Shown here piece by piece: positions 33,875 to 43,949 of a stretch of DNA of 64,000 nucleotides; the first letter of the stretch is position 1, and every line of letters begins with the position of its first letter. The notes under the pieces were generated by a model that saw only the letters and a list, made by a program, of their open reading frames with translations, made no database searches and was not told the DNA's origin. A program made the translations under genes and the position numbers. This DNA comes from Conus ventricosus (taxonomy: Eukaryota > Mollusca > Gastropoda > Neogastropoda > Conidae), in the NCBI GenBank assembly GCA_018398815.1, contig CM031595.1:144046691-144110690 (forward strand). The letters run 5' to 3'.

Positions 33875-34237
33875 TTCTTCTTCTTCCGTTGAGTCTCCAC
33901 AATCAACAGGCTGATTATTATGAGACTATAAACGGGGGATCTGCTGGGGAAAAAAAAGAAAAAAAAAACCTATTCTAATTCCTTTTTCATAAACATGAGA
34001 TTACACACATTCATACCACAAAGTGACACCCCCCACCCCTAACTTACCTACTCACTAGCCTACACAAAAAAAAGCAAAACCAAAAAAAAAAGGTAAAAAC
34101 TAAGTGCGGAGCTGCCAGCAGGCTACCACGGTCGCTTTTCATCCATTACTATGGACTAGCTGGCCCCAGGCTGCAGTAGGCAGCTCAGGCCCACAACTTC
34201 CTTCCACTCATCCATGCACGCAACAAGACAGCTTTAT

Positions 34238-34735
34238 TTAGAAATCTACTGAAAGGTGCCTATTGACCAGTGACACAAATGTGTCAGTGGTTTTGGCATC
34301 AACAGTATTCTGGGGTAGGGAGTTCCAGTCCACAATTGTTCGTGGGAGGAACGACATTAGCCGGTAGTCGGTGTCTGCAGCTAGTTGGCTGAACTGCTGG
34401 TCGTGACCTCGTCGCTCTCTCTTCTTGGGAGGATGGAGTTGCTGTTTTAACCTCGGGCAGCTGACTAGGTTGTTCTTGATTTTATACAACATGGAGAGCC
34501 TTGCTTTCTTCCTTCTGTCCTCAAGGGACGTCCAACCTAGAGTCTGCAGCATGTTGGTAACGCTGGCAGTACGTTGGTAGCGGTTAAGCACAAAGCGGGC
34601 TGCCCTACTCTGAATTTTTTCTAATTTCACCTTGTGCTGTTTCTCATAGGGGTCCCAGACGGATGCCGAACATTCCAGCAGAGGCCTAACAAACGTTTTA
34701 TAGGCTTTAGCCTTTATGCTAGGGGAGCTGATTTT
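34238..34735 (-). pseudogene. LINE C-terminal domain, shifted frame
   Basis: Continues the RT protein after a one-base change: K-A-K-A-Y-K-T-F-V-R-P-L-L-E-C-S-A-S-V-W-D-P, then 'IQSRAARFVLNRY', 'LGWTSLEDRRKKARLSMLYK' and 'FLPRTIVDWNSLPQ', ending at a TAA at 34,238-34,240. The same domain is preserved in a different element at 62,290-62,720. Confidence 0.85.
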
Positions 34736-36452
34736 CAATATTACGTCTGAGGAACCCCAGGGCCTGGTTGGCTTTGGTCCAGATGGAGTTGATATGGTTG
34801 TCCCAATCCATCTTGTTCTGTAGAGTGACTCCAAAATATCTCGCAGAGTCTACAACTTCCAGGGTGTGGCCGTGGAGGTGGTATTCACACTGTAATGGCC
34901 GTCTCTTTCGCGTGACAGGGAGGGTGCTGCACTTTGCAGGGTGAAACTGCACGTCCCAACTCTTCTCCCAAACAGCAAGCTGTTGGAGGTCGTACTGTAG
35001 CTGGACTTGGTCCTGAGCAGATCTGACTCTGTTGTATATTGCTGTGTCGTCTGCAAAGAGCCTGCTGTTTGTAGTCAGATTGTCGGGCAGGTCATTGATG
35101 TAGGCCAAAAATAAGGATGGTCCCAGCACTGACCCCTGTGGCACACCGGATCTGACTGGTACAAACGATGAGCATGACCCGTTCACAACCACTGCCTGTC
35201 GTCTGTTCTTCAGGAAGCTCGCTATCCACCTGTTGGTATGACCTTGGACACCGTATCTATGGAGCTTATGAAGGAGAAGACTGTGGTTGACTTTGTCGAA
35301 TGCCTTAGCAAAGTCCATAATCAGGACATCGACTTGACCTCGTCCCTCCATGTGTCCAACAATCTCGTCAACAAATTCAAGGAGCTGTGTTTCGCATGAG
35401 CGACCCTTTCTGAAGCCATGCTGGCGGTCGGTGAGGATCCTCCGGGAATCCAGGTGTTCCATCATGGCACTTGATACCACATGTTCCATGACTTTGCATA
35501 CGACGCATGTGAGGGAGATTGGCCTGTAGTTAGCAGGATTGTACTGTTCTCCCTTTTTGAAGATGGGCGTGACGTATGCATCTCTCCAGTCTGCTGGAAC
35601 AACTCCACTGGTCATGGAAGACTGGAACAGTATGGCAAGTGATGGGGCCACCTCTTCCGCAATCTCGCGGAGGACTCTGGGTCCGATTCCGTCAGGGCCA
35701 CTGGCCTTATTCGGGTCTAGCCTTCTCAACACCTTGATGACTCCATCAGAGGTAATGACGATGTTGTCCATTGGTGGATAGTTGGCGCCGTTCATTCCGG
35801 TTTTCTGCGTGAACTCTTCAGACGAATACTCCTTTCCATCGCTGAACACAGACTGGAACTGTTGATTCAGTATTTCAGCTTGGGTTTTCGGATCTGAGAA
35901 GAGCTGCCCATCTTTCTTGAAGGGTGCAACACCGGTGTTGGATGTTCTTTGGTGCTTTATGAAGCTCCAGAACTTTTTGTTCTTAGTTGCTTGTGGCTGT
36001 TGCTCCTCCTCTTCAAAAGTATCGTTGAGGTAGCTCCAGTAGTTCCGTCGCAATTGTCGCTGAGCGATTCGTCGGAGATTCCTTGCTTTTTCTTTGTCCG
36101 CTTGCCTACCAGACTTCTTTTTCTTCTTGTAAGCCCTGTCACGTCTGTTCATGAGTTTACGCAACTCTGGAGTAACCCATGGCTGATGGGGCTTAGAACG
36201 AACAGTCTTCGGGGGGATAAACGTCTTGATGGCATTTTGCAGGGTGTCCTTAAAGAGATTCCAAAGCTCCTCTGTAGAGGCCGAGTTTTCTTTCTCTCGT
36301 ACTTCATCATGGAGGTCATGCATTGTACTTTTGATGCTTTCCCAGTCTGCTTTCGCATATAGAGGAATGTCACGTTGTTCTTGACTCTTTATCTTCTGCG
36401 CCTGGATGTTGAACTCACAGTAAACCATATCATGGTCTGAGAGACCCTGCAA
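34719..36452 (-). CDS. LINE reverse transcriptase, open reading segment
   Basis: 577 codons open, starting inside the endonuclease at M-Q-G-L-S-D-H-D. RT blocks are in order: A-S-G-P-D-G-I-G-P, T-P-I-F-K-K-G-E, N-Y-R-P-I-S-L-T, D-R-Q-H-G-F-R-K-G-R-S, D-V-L-I-M-D-F-A-K-A-F-D-K-V, G-V-P-Q-G-S-V-L-G-P and the catalytic L-F-A-D-D-T-A-I-Y. Copies template RNA onto nicked genomic DNA. The last five residues are out of frame: the true continuation is in the next frame (34,735-34,238). Confidence 0.9.
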   Translation of the reverse strand: MQGLSDHDMVYCEFNIQAQKIKSQEQRDIPLYAKADWESIKSTMHDLHDEVREKENSASTEELWNLFKDTLQNAIKTFIPPKTVRSKPHQPWVTPELRKLMNRRDRAYKKKKKSGRQADKEKARNLRRIAQRQLRRNYWSYLNDTFEEEEQQPQATKNKKFWSFIKHQRTSNTGVAPFKKDGQLFSDPKTQAEILNQQFQSVFSDGKEYSSEEFTQKTGMNGANYPPMDNIVITSDGVIKVLRRLDPNKASGPDGIGPRVLREIAEEVAPSLAILFQSSMTSGVVPADWRDAYVTPIFKKGEQYNPANYRPISLTCVVCKVMEHVVSSAMMEHLDSRRILTDRQHGFRKGRSCETQLLEFVDEIVGHMEGRGQVDVLIMDFAKAFDKVNHSLLLHKLHRYGVQGHTNRWIASFLKNRRQAVVVNGSCSSFVPVRSGVPQGSVLGPSLFLAYINDLPDNLTTNSRLFADDTAIYNRVRSAQDQVQLQYDLQQLAVWEKSWDVQFHPAKCSTLPVTRKRRPLQCEYHLHGHTLEVVDSARYFGVTLQNKMDWDNHINSIWTKANQALGFLRRNIENQLP

Positions 36453-37058
36453 AACCTCGACCCTTGGAATTCATTGTGGATGATTCGTCACAATTAGGTC
36501 AAGTGTGTTTATTCCCCTAGTAGGTTCCATGACCACTTGTTCAAGGCCGTTGTCATAGAGCGTCTCCATGAAGTTTCTGTGAAGGGTAGGGTACTGTGGT
36601 TTGGGTTTCAGTGTCCTGGTGGGCCAGTCCCAGCTGGGAAAGTTAAAGTCGCCGCCGATGAGGAAGTAGGCATTTCGGAGCCCCGTGGCTCTGTTTATGG
36701 AAACTTAAAACTTTTCTTGACTGACTTTATCACCAACGTCTGGTCTGTAATAGGCGCACACATAAAGTGAACGACGACCAGTCACTTTGACCTTGACCCA
36801 GATGATTTCACAATCCGTGGATAGCTCTGGCACTTCTTCGTGGTTAAGGTTTGTTCGGACAGCTACTAGTACCCCCCCCTCCCCCTCCCGACCTGTCACG
36901 GTCCTTTCTATAGACTTTGTATAGCCTCTCATCGAAAACTCCGCACTCTTGATACCCTTCTCAAGCATAGTTTCTGTCATGATGATAACATCTGGTTTCA
37001 AGCGCTGAATGACATCTTCTAACTCAACTTTTTTATCTGTTGCAGATCTTATATTCAT
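36453..37058 (-). pseudogene. LINE AP-endonuclease domain, two stops
   Basis: Starts N-M-N-I-R-S-A-T-D-K-K, then 'DVIIMTETML' (catalytic E), 'GGVLVAVR', 'YVCAYYRPD', after the TAA 'GGDFNFPSWDW' and 'NTLDLIVTNHP', and after the TGA 'LSDHDMVYC' (catalytic H/D motif). This is the target-nicking endonuclease of a non-LTR element. All key motifs survive; only the nonsense codons break it. Confidence 0.85.
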
Positions 37059-37076
37059 GTTTACAATTCTGAGCGG

Positions 37077-37694
37077 TCAATGTTTCCATTTATTTTGCTG
37101 ACTAGCTCTTGTGGGGGTGGATGTATGTTGGGGTTGCCATTCTTTCTCTGTTGGAGTGGGACACGAGTCGTCGAGCCAGCCATCCGAGAATGTGAAAACT
37201 GGTCCGTCATCTGTGGCATGATCACCTTGTAGCGGCCAATACATAGTACGGCTGTTTGGGTTGCCACACAAAGCACAGAACCAGGGCACATCTAGTTGGC
37301 TATCGTCTAATATTTCATAGGTTTGGGTGTAGATGCTCTGGCAGTTGGCGTGGTACCACTGACCGCATGTTTCACAAGCTACACCTTTCTGTCCCCATTT
37401 CACACTATTACTGCAGTCGCCACAGGGGCACCTAGAGTCATCAGAGCGAGACGAGGGCTGTTGACTGTGTTGCTGGTTTTGACCGGTTGAGTTTTTAGAG
37501 CATGTGGAACAAGTCTTTCTTTCTTTCTTCCAGATGGGATGTTTAACCTGCCCCGTGCCCACAGTCTTCACGTAGACTATTCTGGCACACAGGTTGCATG
37601 CATTGTGTATTTTCGTGTAGCCGGTACTCACCCGTCTTAGGACATGAGCATCGGGATCTTTAGAGTCCGTGTATGATCTTAGTGCATGTGACAC
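37077..37694 (-). pseudogene. LINE N-terminal PHD-finger region
   Basis: 206 codons from the first Met to TGA. Residues about 35-75 hold paired cysteines (A-C-N-L-C and C-S-T-C). A PHD-type zinc finger lies at about residues 95-155: C-P-C-G-D-C, then C-E-T-C-G-Q-W-Y-H-A-N-C, then W-F-C-A-L-C. PHD fingers occur N-terminally in several CR1/L2-like elements. The stop is followed in the same frame by P-L-R-I-V-N-M-N-I-R-S, which leads straight into the endonuclease, so I infer one ancestral protein rather than a separate ORF1. Confidence 0.75.
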
Positions 37695-37696
37695 AG

Positions 37697-37853
37697 ACTA
37701 GACCTCGGTTTATAGTCCCATCCGAACGACTATATGGGGAATGGAGTCAGAACCAATGTTAACTCCGAGGGAAAAATCCCCCTATACCGAAATTCGAACC
37801 CGCAACCCCAGGATCACGAGTCCGGCGCTCTACCAACTGAGCTATCCGGCCCC
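37697..37853 (-). repeat. tRNA-headed SINE, fused to the LINE 5' end
   Basis: On minus, the head GGCCGGATAGCTCAGTTGG.. has an A-box (TAGCTCAGTTGGTAGAGCG) and a B-box (GGTTCGAATTTC) with a tRNA-like fold (anticodon position CGT). The body includes 'gggggatttttccctcgga', 'gttaacattggttctgact' and 'gactataaaccgaggt', the same order as the SINE at 46,170. It runs into the LINE coding start within a few bases, in the same orientation. Confidence 0.85.
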
Positions 37854-38674
37854 CTAGTCCAAGTCCAAGGTAGATTTAAGTCAGATTCAGATTAACGAAA
37901 CTACCAAGCATAAATAAAAGTCTTTAAAGTGCTAATTTCTTGCAGTTTTAGATGACAGAAATGTCCCATTCATACTGATTATTTTTGTTCTTGGCTCAAA
38001 GTTTTTCTAATACCATCGCCGGGTTTAGTTTCAGTGAGATGCCAAAACATCATGGCGAGATCGAAGCAGACGACCACAGCAGTGAAAACATTTTCTTTGA
38101 GATATTGGCGTGTTGTAACTATCTGTTCATCAAAACATTCGTTCCCCCGAAGATGGGTTATTTTCTGAATTGAAGAAAGCTTGTTTGCACGTAAGAGTAA
38201 GAAATAAAGTAGACTAGGCTAGATGCAATGTACCCTTTAGAGTTATTTCCCTTGCATAAATCCAACCAAAGCAGAGGGTACGAAAAAGAATACTTTGTAA
38301 ATAAGTTTAGACTTGGCTCTTCAATAGGTCTGTTTATGCCCAATTCTTACACATATATTGCATTATTATGCATGTATCTTTCTGTTATGAAGATATAGGA
38401 TGTATCTGTTATTGCATGTGGCTTCGTGCTAGGGAGGAGATTGAAAAAGACGTGTCATCGTCACATTGAACGACATTGTTAGGTGTGTAAGTGTGGGCAA
38501 GACCTTTTCCCTCCCAGCCACCACACCCGTTCGACTTCCATGATGATATAACTTTTGTTGAAAAAAATCAGCTTGTTGAAAACTTTTTGTGTGTGTCAAG
38601 CACACGTTCGTTAAATTCATACCATGTCGTTTCATGCTGTCATGTTAGTTGAATGGGGTGGGAATGAGTCCACG

Positions 38675-38705
<31 letters not shown>

Positions 38706-39389
38706 ATGTGTATGTATGCCTATGTGAAGCGCACATTGTAACTGTCATCACACTGATCTTTTACAGGCAAGCAAATCGCAAAATTTGTTGTTGCAGGGAT
38801 TTTGTTTTATAAAACAGCCTTTCCCATCAAGATAAAAGATGTATAAATGTCATTTTGATGAGGCAAATTAGACAACACGGGCGAGATGGAGAGGAGGATG
38901 AAGTCTTCAATATGCTTTCTAATCTATGAATAAACAAACTAGCATCTGTGTCTATCCACATTATACCCACATACCTAACTTTCTAAGTAATTAAAACTTC
39001 AGTCTACATCTTTCATTTCTAGAAGTATGTGGTGACTTTGAAAGATGTGTGTGTATATGTATTTGCAGGCTAGAAAGACTGATTGATGTCACTATAGTGT
39101 TTAGTAATGTGCACTTGCTATGGAGAGATCTTTTTAATGTGTAGGACTTTGAAAAACTTTGCATTGGCATACCTCCTGTTTGACATTTTACTGTGTTTTA
39201 GCTTTGTCTTTCTTTGACCTTTCATTAGGCTGTGGTTACCTAGCTGTAATGCAAGCACAGTGTGAAAGTTCTGTACATTTGGGGTTGTTCACCAGTTTTG
39301 GAGAGGCGCTTTGTGTACCTGCTGGAGCTTCACTGTGCAGTCTGAGGGCATAAGTATAGGTTTATGCATGCACATGCATGCCCACACAC

Positions 39390-39390
39390 A

Positions 39391-39455
<65 letters not shown>

Positions 39456-39475
39456 ACACATACACTCACACACAA
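39390..39475. repeat. (CA)n microsatellite
   Basis: About 85 bp CA with small interruptions. Confidence 0.95.
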
Positions 39476-40540
39476 GCACATGCATACCCTACATACGTGC
39501 ACAACCCCCTAACAGGGTTAATTGGCATTTCATATGCAGTAAATTATAAAGAATATTATGCTTTACAAAAAGAATGCAAAGTTTACATTTAAGGCATTTG
39601 CAGATTAAAACCATCATTCAAGTGTATTCTGTGACTTTTTGAAAAGACTTTTTCTCAACAATGTAGAAATGGAACTTTTAAAATCTACCTGTGATATCTC
39701 TGCTTTTGTTTAATAGATCAAGTCTCCAGAAAGTCTAGGCTATTTTAAAAATATTTCTGACAATAAAACCAAGTTAAGATCTGTGGGCAATCAGACTGAG
39801 CTGATGGAAATCAAGGGTTTAATTAAGAAAATGGAACTCAGTTTCTGGGTGTTTGACTCACACACACACACCACACACACACACACACACCACACACACA
39901 CACACACACACTAACTGAGTCACTGAAAACACAGATAAGGTCACACGACACACACACACATGCATGCACGCATACATTCACACACACACACATATATACA
40001 CTCAAACTTACACACATCAAGTCACAAAACGTGCACTGAGTCATGTAACATACACAAGCATGTACATGTACACGCACAGAATGATGCATGCACATCACCA
40101 GCCATTCAAACACAGACACATACACGCGTACGCACAGAAATACTTCTTGCTCACTGTCTTACACACACGCACACACACACACACACACACACATACACAG
40201 TTTTCATAAAGTATCTTTGTTTTTACACCCAATGTTGATGAATTTGGTTAGGAACATAAATCAAACGTTCCTGTCAAGTATAATTTTGAAATGACGGAAA
40301 TATTGTGTTGTTCAGATTTTAGTTGCAATTGATTGTAACTGATTATGAAATGGAAGGATCTGTATGATATCTAATTTTTCACTCTGAGTACGAATATGTG
40401 TGTAATCAAGATGGGGGTGGGTTAGAGAAGTGGGTGGGGAGGGAGGGAAGAATTGCAGCATACCTGTGGTTTTCCATCAGATGTCATTTAACATTTATAA
40501 AGAAATGATATTAGATTTAACTTTGTGATTAAAGTGTGTT

Positions 40541-40544
<4 letters not shown>

Positions 40545-40590
<46 letters not shown>
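40545..40590. repeat. (GT)n microsatellite
   Basis: About 46 bp pure GT. Confidence 0.9.
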
Positions 40591-40593
<3 letters not shown>

Positions 40594-40945
40594 CTATTGC
40601 AAAGAAATTTCCCTGTAGACGAAATCTTAAGATTTTCTCTTTATTTTCAGATGACTGATTAGTCAGTGTCACTTTTACTGCATTGCTTTGTATTTTTTTT
40701 CTGTTTATGTGATAATATATAAAGTCCTCAGAGTTCTTGAAGGATAAGGGATAAGAGTGCTACAAAATTTTATCATTATTATTTCCACAGAGCATGAATG
40801 ATGACAACTGGAACAGAAATTGCTTCCATTTTTTAAAAGCATACAGAAGTTCGCTCTTGACCAACAGTGGTATTGAGCTGTCTTTACATGCCTTTCTGAT
40901 TGCTTTCCAGACAAAAACGCTTGGAAGCTGTGAAATCCAAACAGA

Positions 40946-41074
40946 ATGGACAAGGAAGAAAACGGGCGCACGGATGAGGTGAAGGCAGACAGTCGTGATG
41001 AGAATGCCCTGGTAGCAGAATCCACCTGGGACAAACGAATGCGTCTAATTATCAGCAAGAATTTTAAAAAGGAG
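40946..41074 (+). CDS. C2H2 zinc-finger gene, first coding exon
   Basis: The exon (with 5' untranslated part from 40,911) lies between acceptor 'tgctttccag' and donor AAGGAG|GTATGT. Its 43 codons start M-D-K-E-E-N-G-R-T-D-E and end N-F-K-K-E in phase 0. The next exon at 47,023 opens in the same phase, R-T-Q-I-P-S-E-G, and leads into zinc fingers, which is why I join them. The peptide is acidic and charged with no recognised domain (no KRAB, BTB or SCAN). The intron to 47,022 carries a Copia, a decayed LINE and a SINE. Confidence 0.65.
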
Positions 41075-41121
41075 GTATGTTTCACTTATATTGTTATCCT
41101 GCTGATGCTGTTGATTCAGGT

Positions 41122-41318
41122 TGTTGGAATGATCTTATAAATTTACATACAATTGCGGAGAGTTGTCTCCCTTACAGTTCTTCACTGCTATGAGTATAAT
41201 AATAAAAATGTAATAATGTTCCCGTCGTCAAGTACGCTGTGTGTTCGTGTCTGCTGGAAGGCTGGTTAATCGTAACCGAATGTATTAGTTATAATCCTCC
41301 ATCATGAACAACTCAACA
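41122..41318 (+). repeat. Copia 5' LTR
   Basis: 197 bp, TGTTGGAATGATC...AACTCAACA. Differs from the 3' LTR by a few substitutions and small A-run indels. Confidence 0.95.
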
Positions 41319-41339
41319 GGTTATGGGCCCAGTGCCTCT

Positions 41340-41676
41340 CAGAGTAGATACTCAAAGATTGATTTTCGATGGAGACGAAAGAAAATACGAGCAATGGAAG
41401 TGAAATTTCCTCGGTTACATGCGCCTACAGAAATTACGCGACACGATTTTAACGGCTGACGACGATGAGATTGATGATGACAAGAATGCTGAAGCTTTTG
41501 CTGAGTTGATTCAATTTTTAGATGACAAGAGTTTGTCATTGATAATGCGAGATGCAGTTGATGATGGAAGACAAGCTTTGAAAATTCTTCGTGCACATTA
41601 TGCAAGCCCAAGTACCCCAAGAATAATTTCTTTGTATACAGAATTACATCCTAGTCAAACGTTCGACGAGACGTGA
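41340..41676 (+). pseudogene. Copia Gag fragment
   Basis: A Gag-type region starting near 41,340 (F-D-G-D-E-R-K-Y-E-Q-W, then one frame break at about 41,405) and continuing through an acidic D-D-D-E-I-D-D-D-K-N, 'LDDKSLSLIMRDA' and 'ALKILRAHYAS'. This is the UBN2-like capsid region of Copia elements. It ends at TGA 41,674-41,676. Confidence 0.75.
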
Positions 41677-42169
41677 TGTTTATGTAGGGCTAAAACAACT
41701 GCAGAAGCTTTGAAGAATGTAGGAGAAACAGTGTGAAGTTTATTGTCGCCATGGTTTGAAAGGTTTACCAAACAGCTATAAATCTTTTGTCCCCGTTGTC
41801 ACCAAAAAAAAGAAAAAAACTTTTTTTGTTTTCAAAACTTCTTACGTATTTTTGAGAAACTGAAGGTCAAGGTATCTAAAGTGAAGATCAATTTTGAAGT
41901 CAGTGCAGGGTGGACTTCTATTCTTCCATTGGTGACAGCAAAAGGCCCCTTTTTGCACAACTGTCAATGGCGGCCCCACATTGCAAAGGTTTGAAAGAAG
42001 CCAAAGAAAAAACTGTGGTGTAGATTTGTGAAGAAAAACCCCCCGAAAAAGCTTGTGACGCAACAAAAGACTTCAGAAAGGTCATGAAGTTGGTGATTCC
42101 TGCTGTGAAAAGGGTAAAACATCTTTTCTTTTCGAGAAGCCCTGAGGGGCAAGACTTTGGGGAGAGAAG

Positions 42170-42520
42170 CACATTGCTGGTGGTTTGTGGAGCAACCACG
42201 CATTCTCAACGATGAAACAAAGTTCAGCAAATTTGATGCCATTTTTCAACCTGAAAAACTTTCATTGAACTGGCAAAGGGAGAGAAGTAAAAAAATTGCC
42301 TGAAAAAAGGGGGAAGTAAAATTTTTGATTATGGACCTATGGGATGTGTTTAAAACTGTTTGAAAAAATGCTTATTTGTCCTTTTACATTTTTCCCCAAA
42401 ACATTTTCCGTACAGGCAGCAACGAAAGAGGGGGGAAGTTCATTTAAAAAAAGACCCCGGCAGAACTTGTGTATAAAGATGGTACCAGTTTAAATAGAAA
42501 ACATGGGAAAAATGTACTAC
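42170..42520 (+). pseudogene. Copia protease / pre-integrase remnant
   Basis: G-A-T-T-H (about 42,192) is an aspartic-protease-like remnant (usual D-S-G-A-T-x-H) with the catalytic Asp not visible, followed after a frame change by L-N-D-E-T-K-F. Near 42,500 'YYLNTC' resembles the gag-pre-integrase block. Confidence 0.55.
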
Positions 42521-42869
42521 TTAAATACGTGTGCCCGGCAATAGTCAAACGAATGCAGGTGAATTATGTAAGTGACGAAAGGGGGTGGATTTTGGTCATT
42601 GTAATTATGATGATGTGTGAATGTTGAGAGGTGGTTGATGCTGAAAATTGTTGGTTTTAAAATAAGAAGCCGTTTTTGTGATGTTTGCTTGCAGGGCAAA
42701 AGCCAGAAGAACCCAAAGCTGTGGGAAGCTTGATTTCATCATGTTGCACTAGCCTGATTTTGTTGGTTTTATTACCCGCTATCCGCTTTGTCCCCAAACC
42801 CCTCATTCCGGGTAGCCCTGAAACAGGGTGGGGGAATTTTTAAAGGGGAGTATCGCAAAGAAATGGCTA

Positions 42870-43351
42870 CCCCAAGTTGATGTGGGCTGTGTTAGTTGGT
42901 ACAGTGTGTGACTGGGCTCTCTGTTTTTGGCAGACGCGCACTCAGGTACTGCTTAGTCTGACAAATTTTGGACCCTTGATTTCTTGGAAATCAAGAAAAC
43001 AGCCTACTGTGGCATTGAGTTCTTGTGAAGCAGAATATGTTGCTTTGGCATCTGCTGTGCAAGAGAGTCTGTATCTCAGCAACTGATGAAAGACATTGAC
43101 AGAAAAGGTCACTATGATTCTGTGTTGATCTTTGAAGACAACAGGGCATGATTGCTTTGGCAAACAATCCAGTGAACAGACAGAGATCAAAACATATTGA
43201 TATCAAATATCATTTTCATCCGCTCAGAAGTACATAGGGGCAGAGTTTCTCTTGAATACTGTCCCACTGCAGAGATGCTGGCTGATCTCATGACAAAACC
43301 TGCCACCAAATTCCAACTTCAGAAATTCAAATTGAAGATCTTTGGTGAATA
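42870..43351 (+). pseudogene. Copia RNase H region
   Basis: S-W-K-S-R-K-Q-P-T-V-A-L-S-S-C-E-A-E-Y (about 42,980-43,040) then 'LYLSN', 'FEDNRAMIALANNPVN', 'QRSKHIDIKYHF' and 'DLMTKPATKFQ', ending with a TAA at 43,349-43,351. Two or three frame breaks. This is the Copia ENV-distal RNase H, with conserved S-x-x-E-A-E-Y. Confidence 0.85.
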
Positions 43352-43654
43352 AATGCACATAGTCCTGCATTATTCATGCTTCAGATACTGTTAGATTGTA
43401 AATTACCAGTGATAAATAAGACCAAAAGTCAAGTTATAAGATTACCAAAGACATTAATTTACAGTTTACATATATGCCAATATGTGTGTTGGTATGTTAA
43501 CTGTTATTGAGAACTTATCTCAATTTTGTCTTAAATGGCTGGATGATTTGTTAAAGTTGCTGTTTTATTCAGAACTTTATTGGTTATTAATGCATTGTTA
43601 TTTGAAATGATTGTGACACTTTGTTGCTAAAAATTTATTTAGATCAAGTGGGGG

Positions 43655-43849
43655 TGTTGGAATGATCTTATAAATTTACATACAATTGCGGAGAGTTATC
43701 TCCCTTACAGTTCTTCACTGCTATGAGTATAATAATAAAATAAAATAACGTTCCGTCGTCAAGTACGCTGTGTGTTCGTGTCTGCTGGAAGGCTGGTTAA
43801 TCGTAACCGAATGTATTAGTTATAATCCTCCATCATGAACAACTCAACA
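43655..43849 (+). repeat. Copia 3' LTR
   Basis: 195 bp, preceded by a polypurine tract and followed by CAGGT. Confidence 0.95.
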
Positions 43850-43949
43850 CAGGTTTTAACACATTATTGTTATGCTTCGCGACTTTGGAGCATGATTGTT
43901 GATGGTTATTTGGAATATGATTGTTGACTGTATTATTTCCAATTGGCAA

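Larger units (their letters stand above)
33875..37694 (-). mobile_element. CR1/Jockey-group LINE with PHD finger, inactive
   Basis: A nearly full-length non-LTR retrotransposon about 3.8 kb long. Reading on minus: PHD-finger region, AP-endonuclease, reverse transcriptase, C-terminal RNA-associated domain, an untranslated 3' region (about 34,237-33,887) and a GAAGAAGAA tail at about 33,886-33,875. PHD, endonuclease and RT parts share one reading frame, so they derive from one long ORF now broken by TGA (37,079-37,077), TAA (36,707-36,705) and TGA (about 36,468-36,466), plus a frame change at about 34,735. Clade placement is inference from motif style. Lies between NPHP3 and the zinc-finger gene. 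Confidence 0.85.
37860..40910. other. Upstream flank / first intron region of the zinc-finger gene
   Basis: No coding exon identified. Contains (CT)n at 38,675-38,702, (CA)n tracts at 39,390-39,475, 39,857-39,912 and 40,164-40,198, and (GT)n at 40,545-40,590. An upstream non-coding exon is likely, because 40,911 is preceded by a good acceptor (tgctttccag). Confidence 0.5.
41122..43849 (+). mobile_element. Copia LTR retrotransposon, internally deleted
   Basis: Flanked by near-identical LTRs and a 5-bp target duplication CAGGT (41,117-41,121 and 43,850-43,854). Primer-binding site GGTTATGGGCCCAG directly follows the 5' LTR and matches the initiator-Met tRNA anticodon arm, as in Drosophila copia. 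A polypurine tract (AAGTGGGGG) precedes the 3' LTR. The internal part is only about 2.3 kb: gag, protease and gag-pre-integrase remnants jump to the RNase H end, so integrase and RT are missing. LTR similarity implies a fairly recent insertion into the zinc-finger intron. Confidence 0.95.

Noticed and set aside
35539..36362. Plus-strand open frames over the LINE
   Set aside because: Antisense shadows of the RT and endonuclease.
37776..37853. Functional tRNA-Thr(CGT) gene
   Set aside because: A- and B-boxes are good, but the T-stem and acceptor pairing are degraded and the body is shared with another SINE copy; it is a SINE head.
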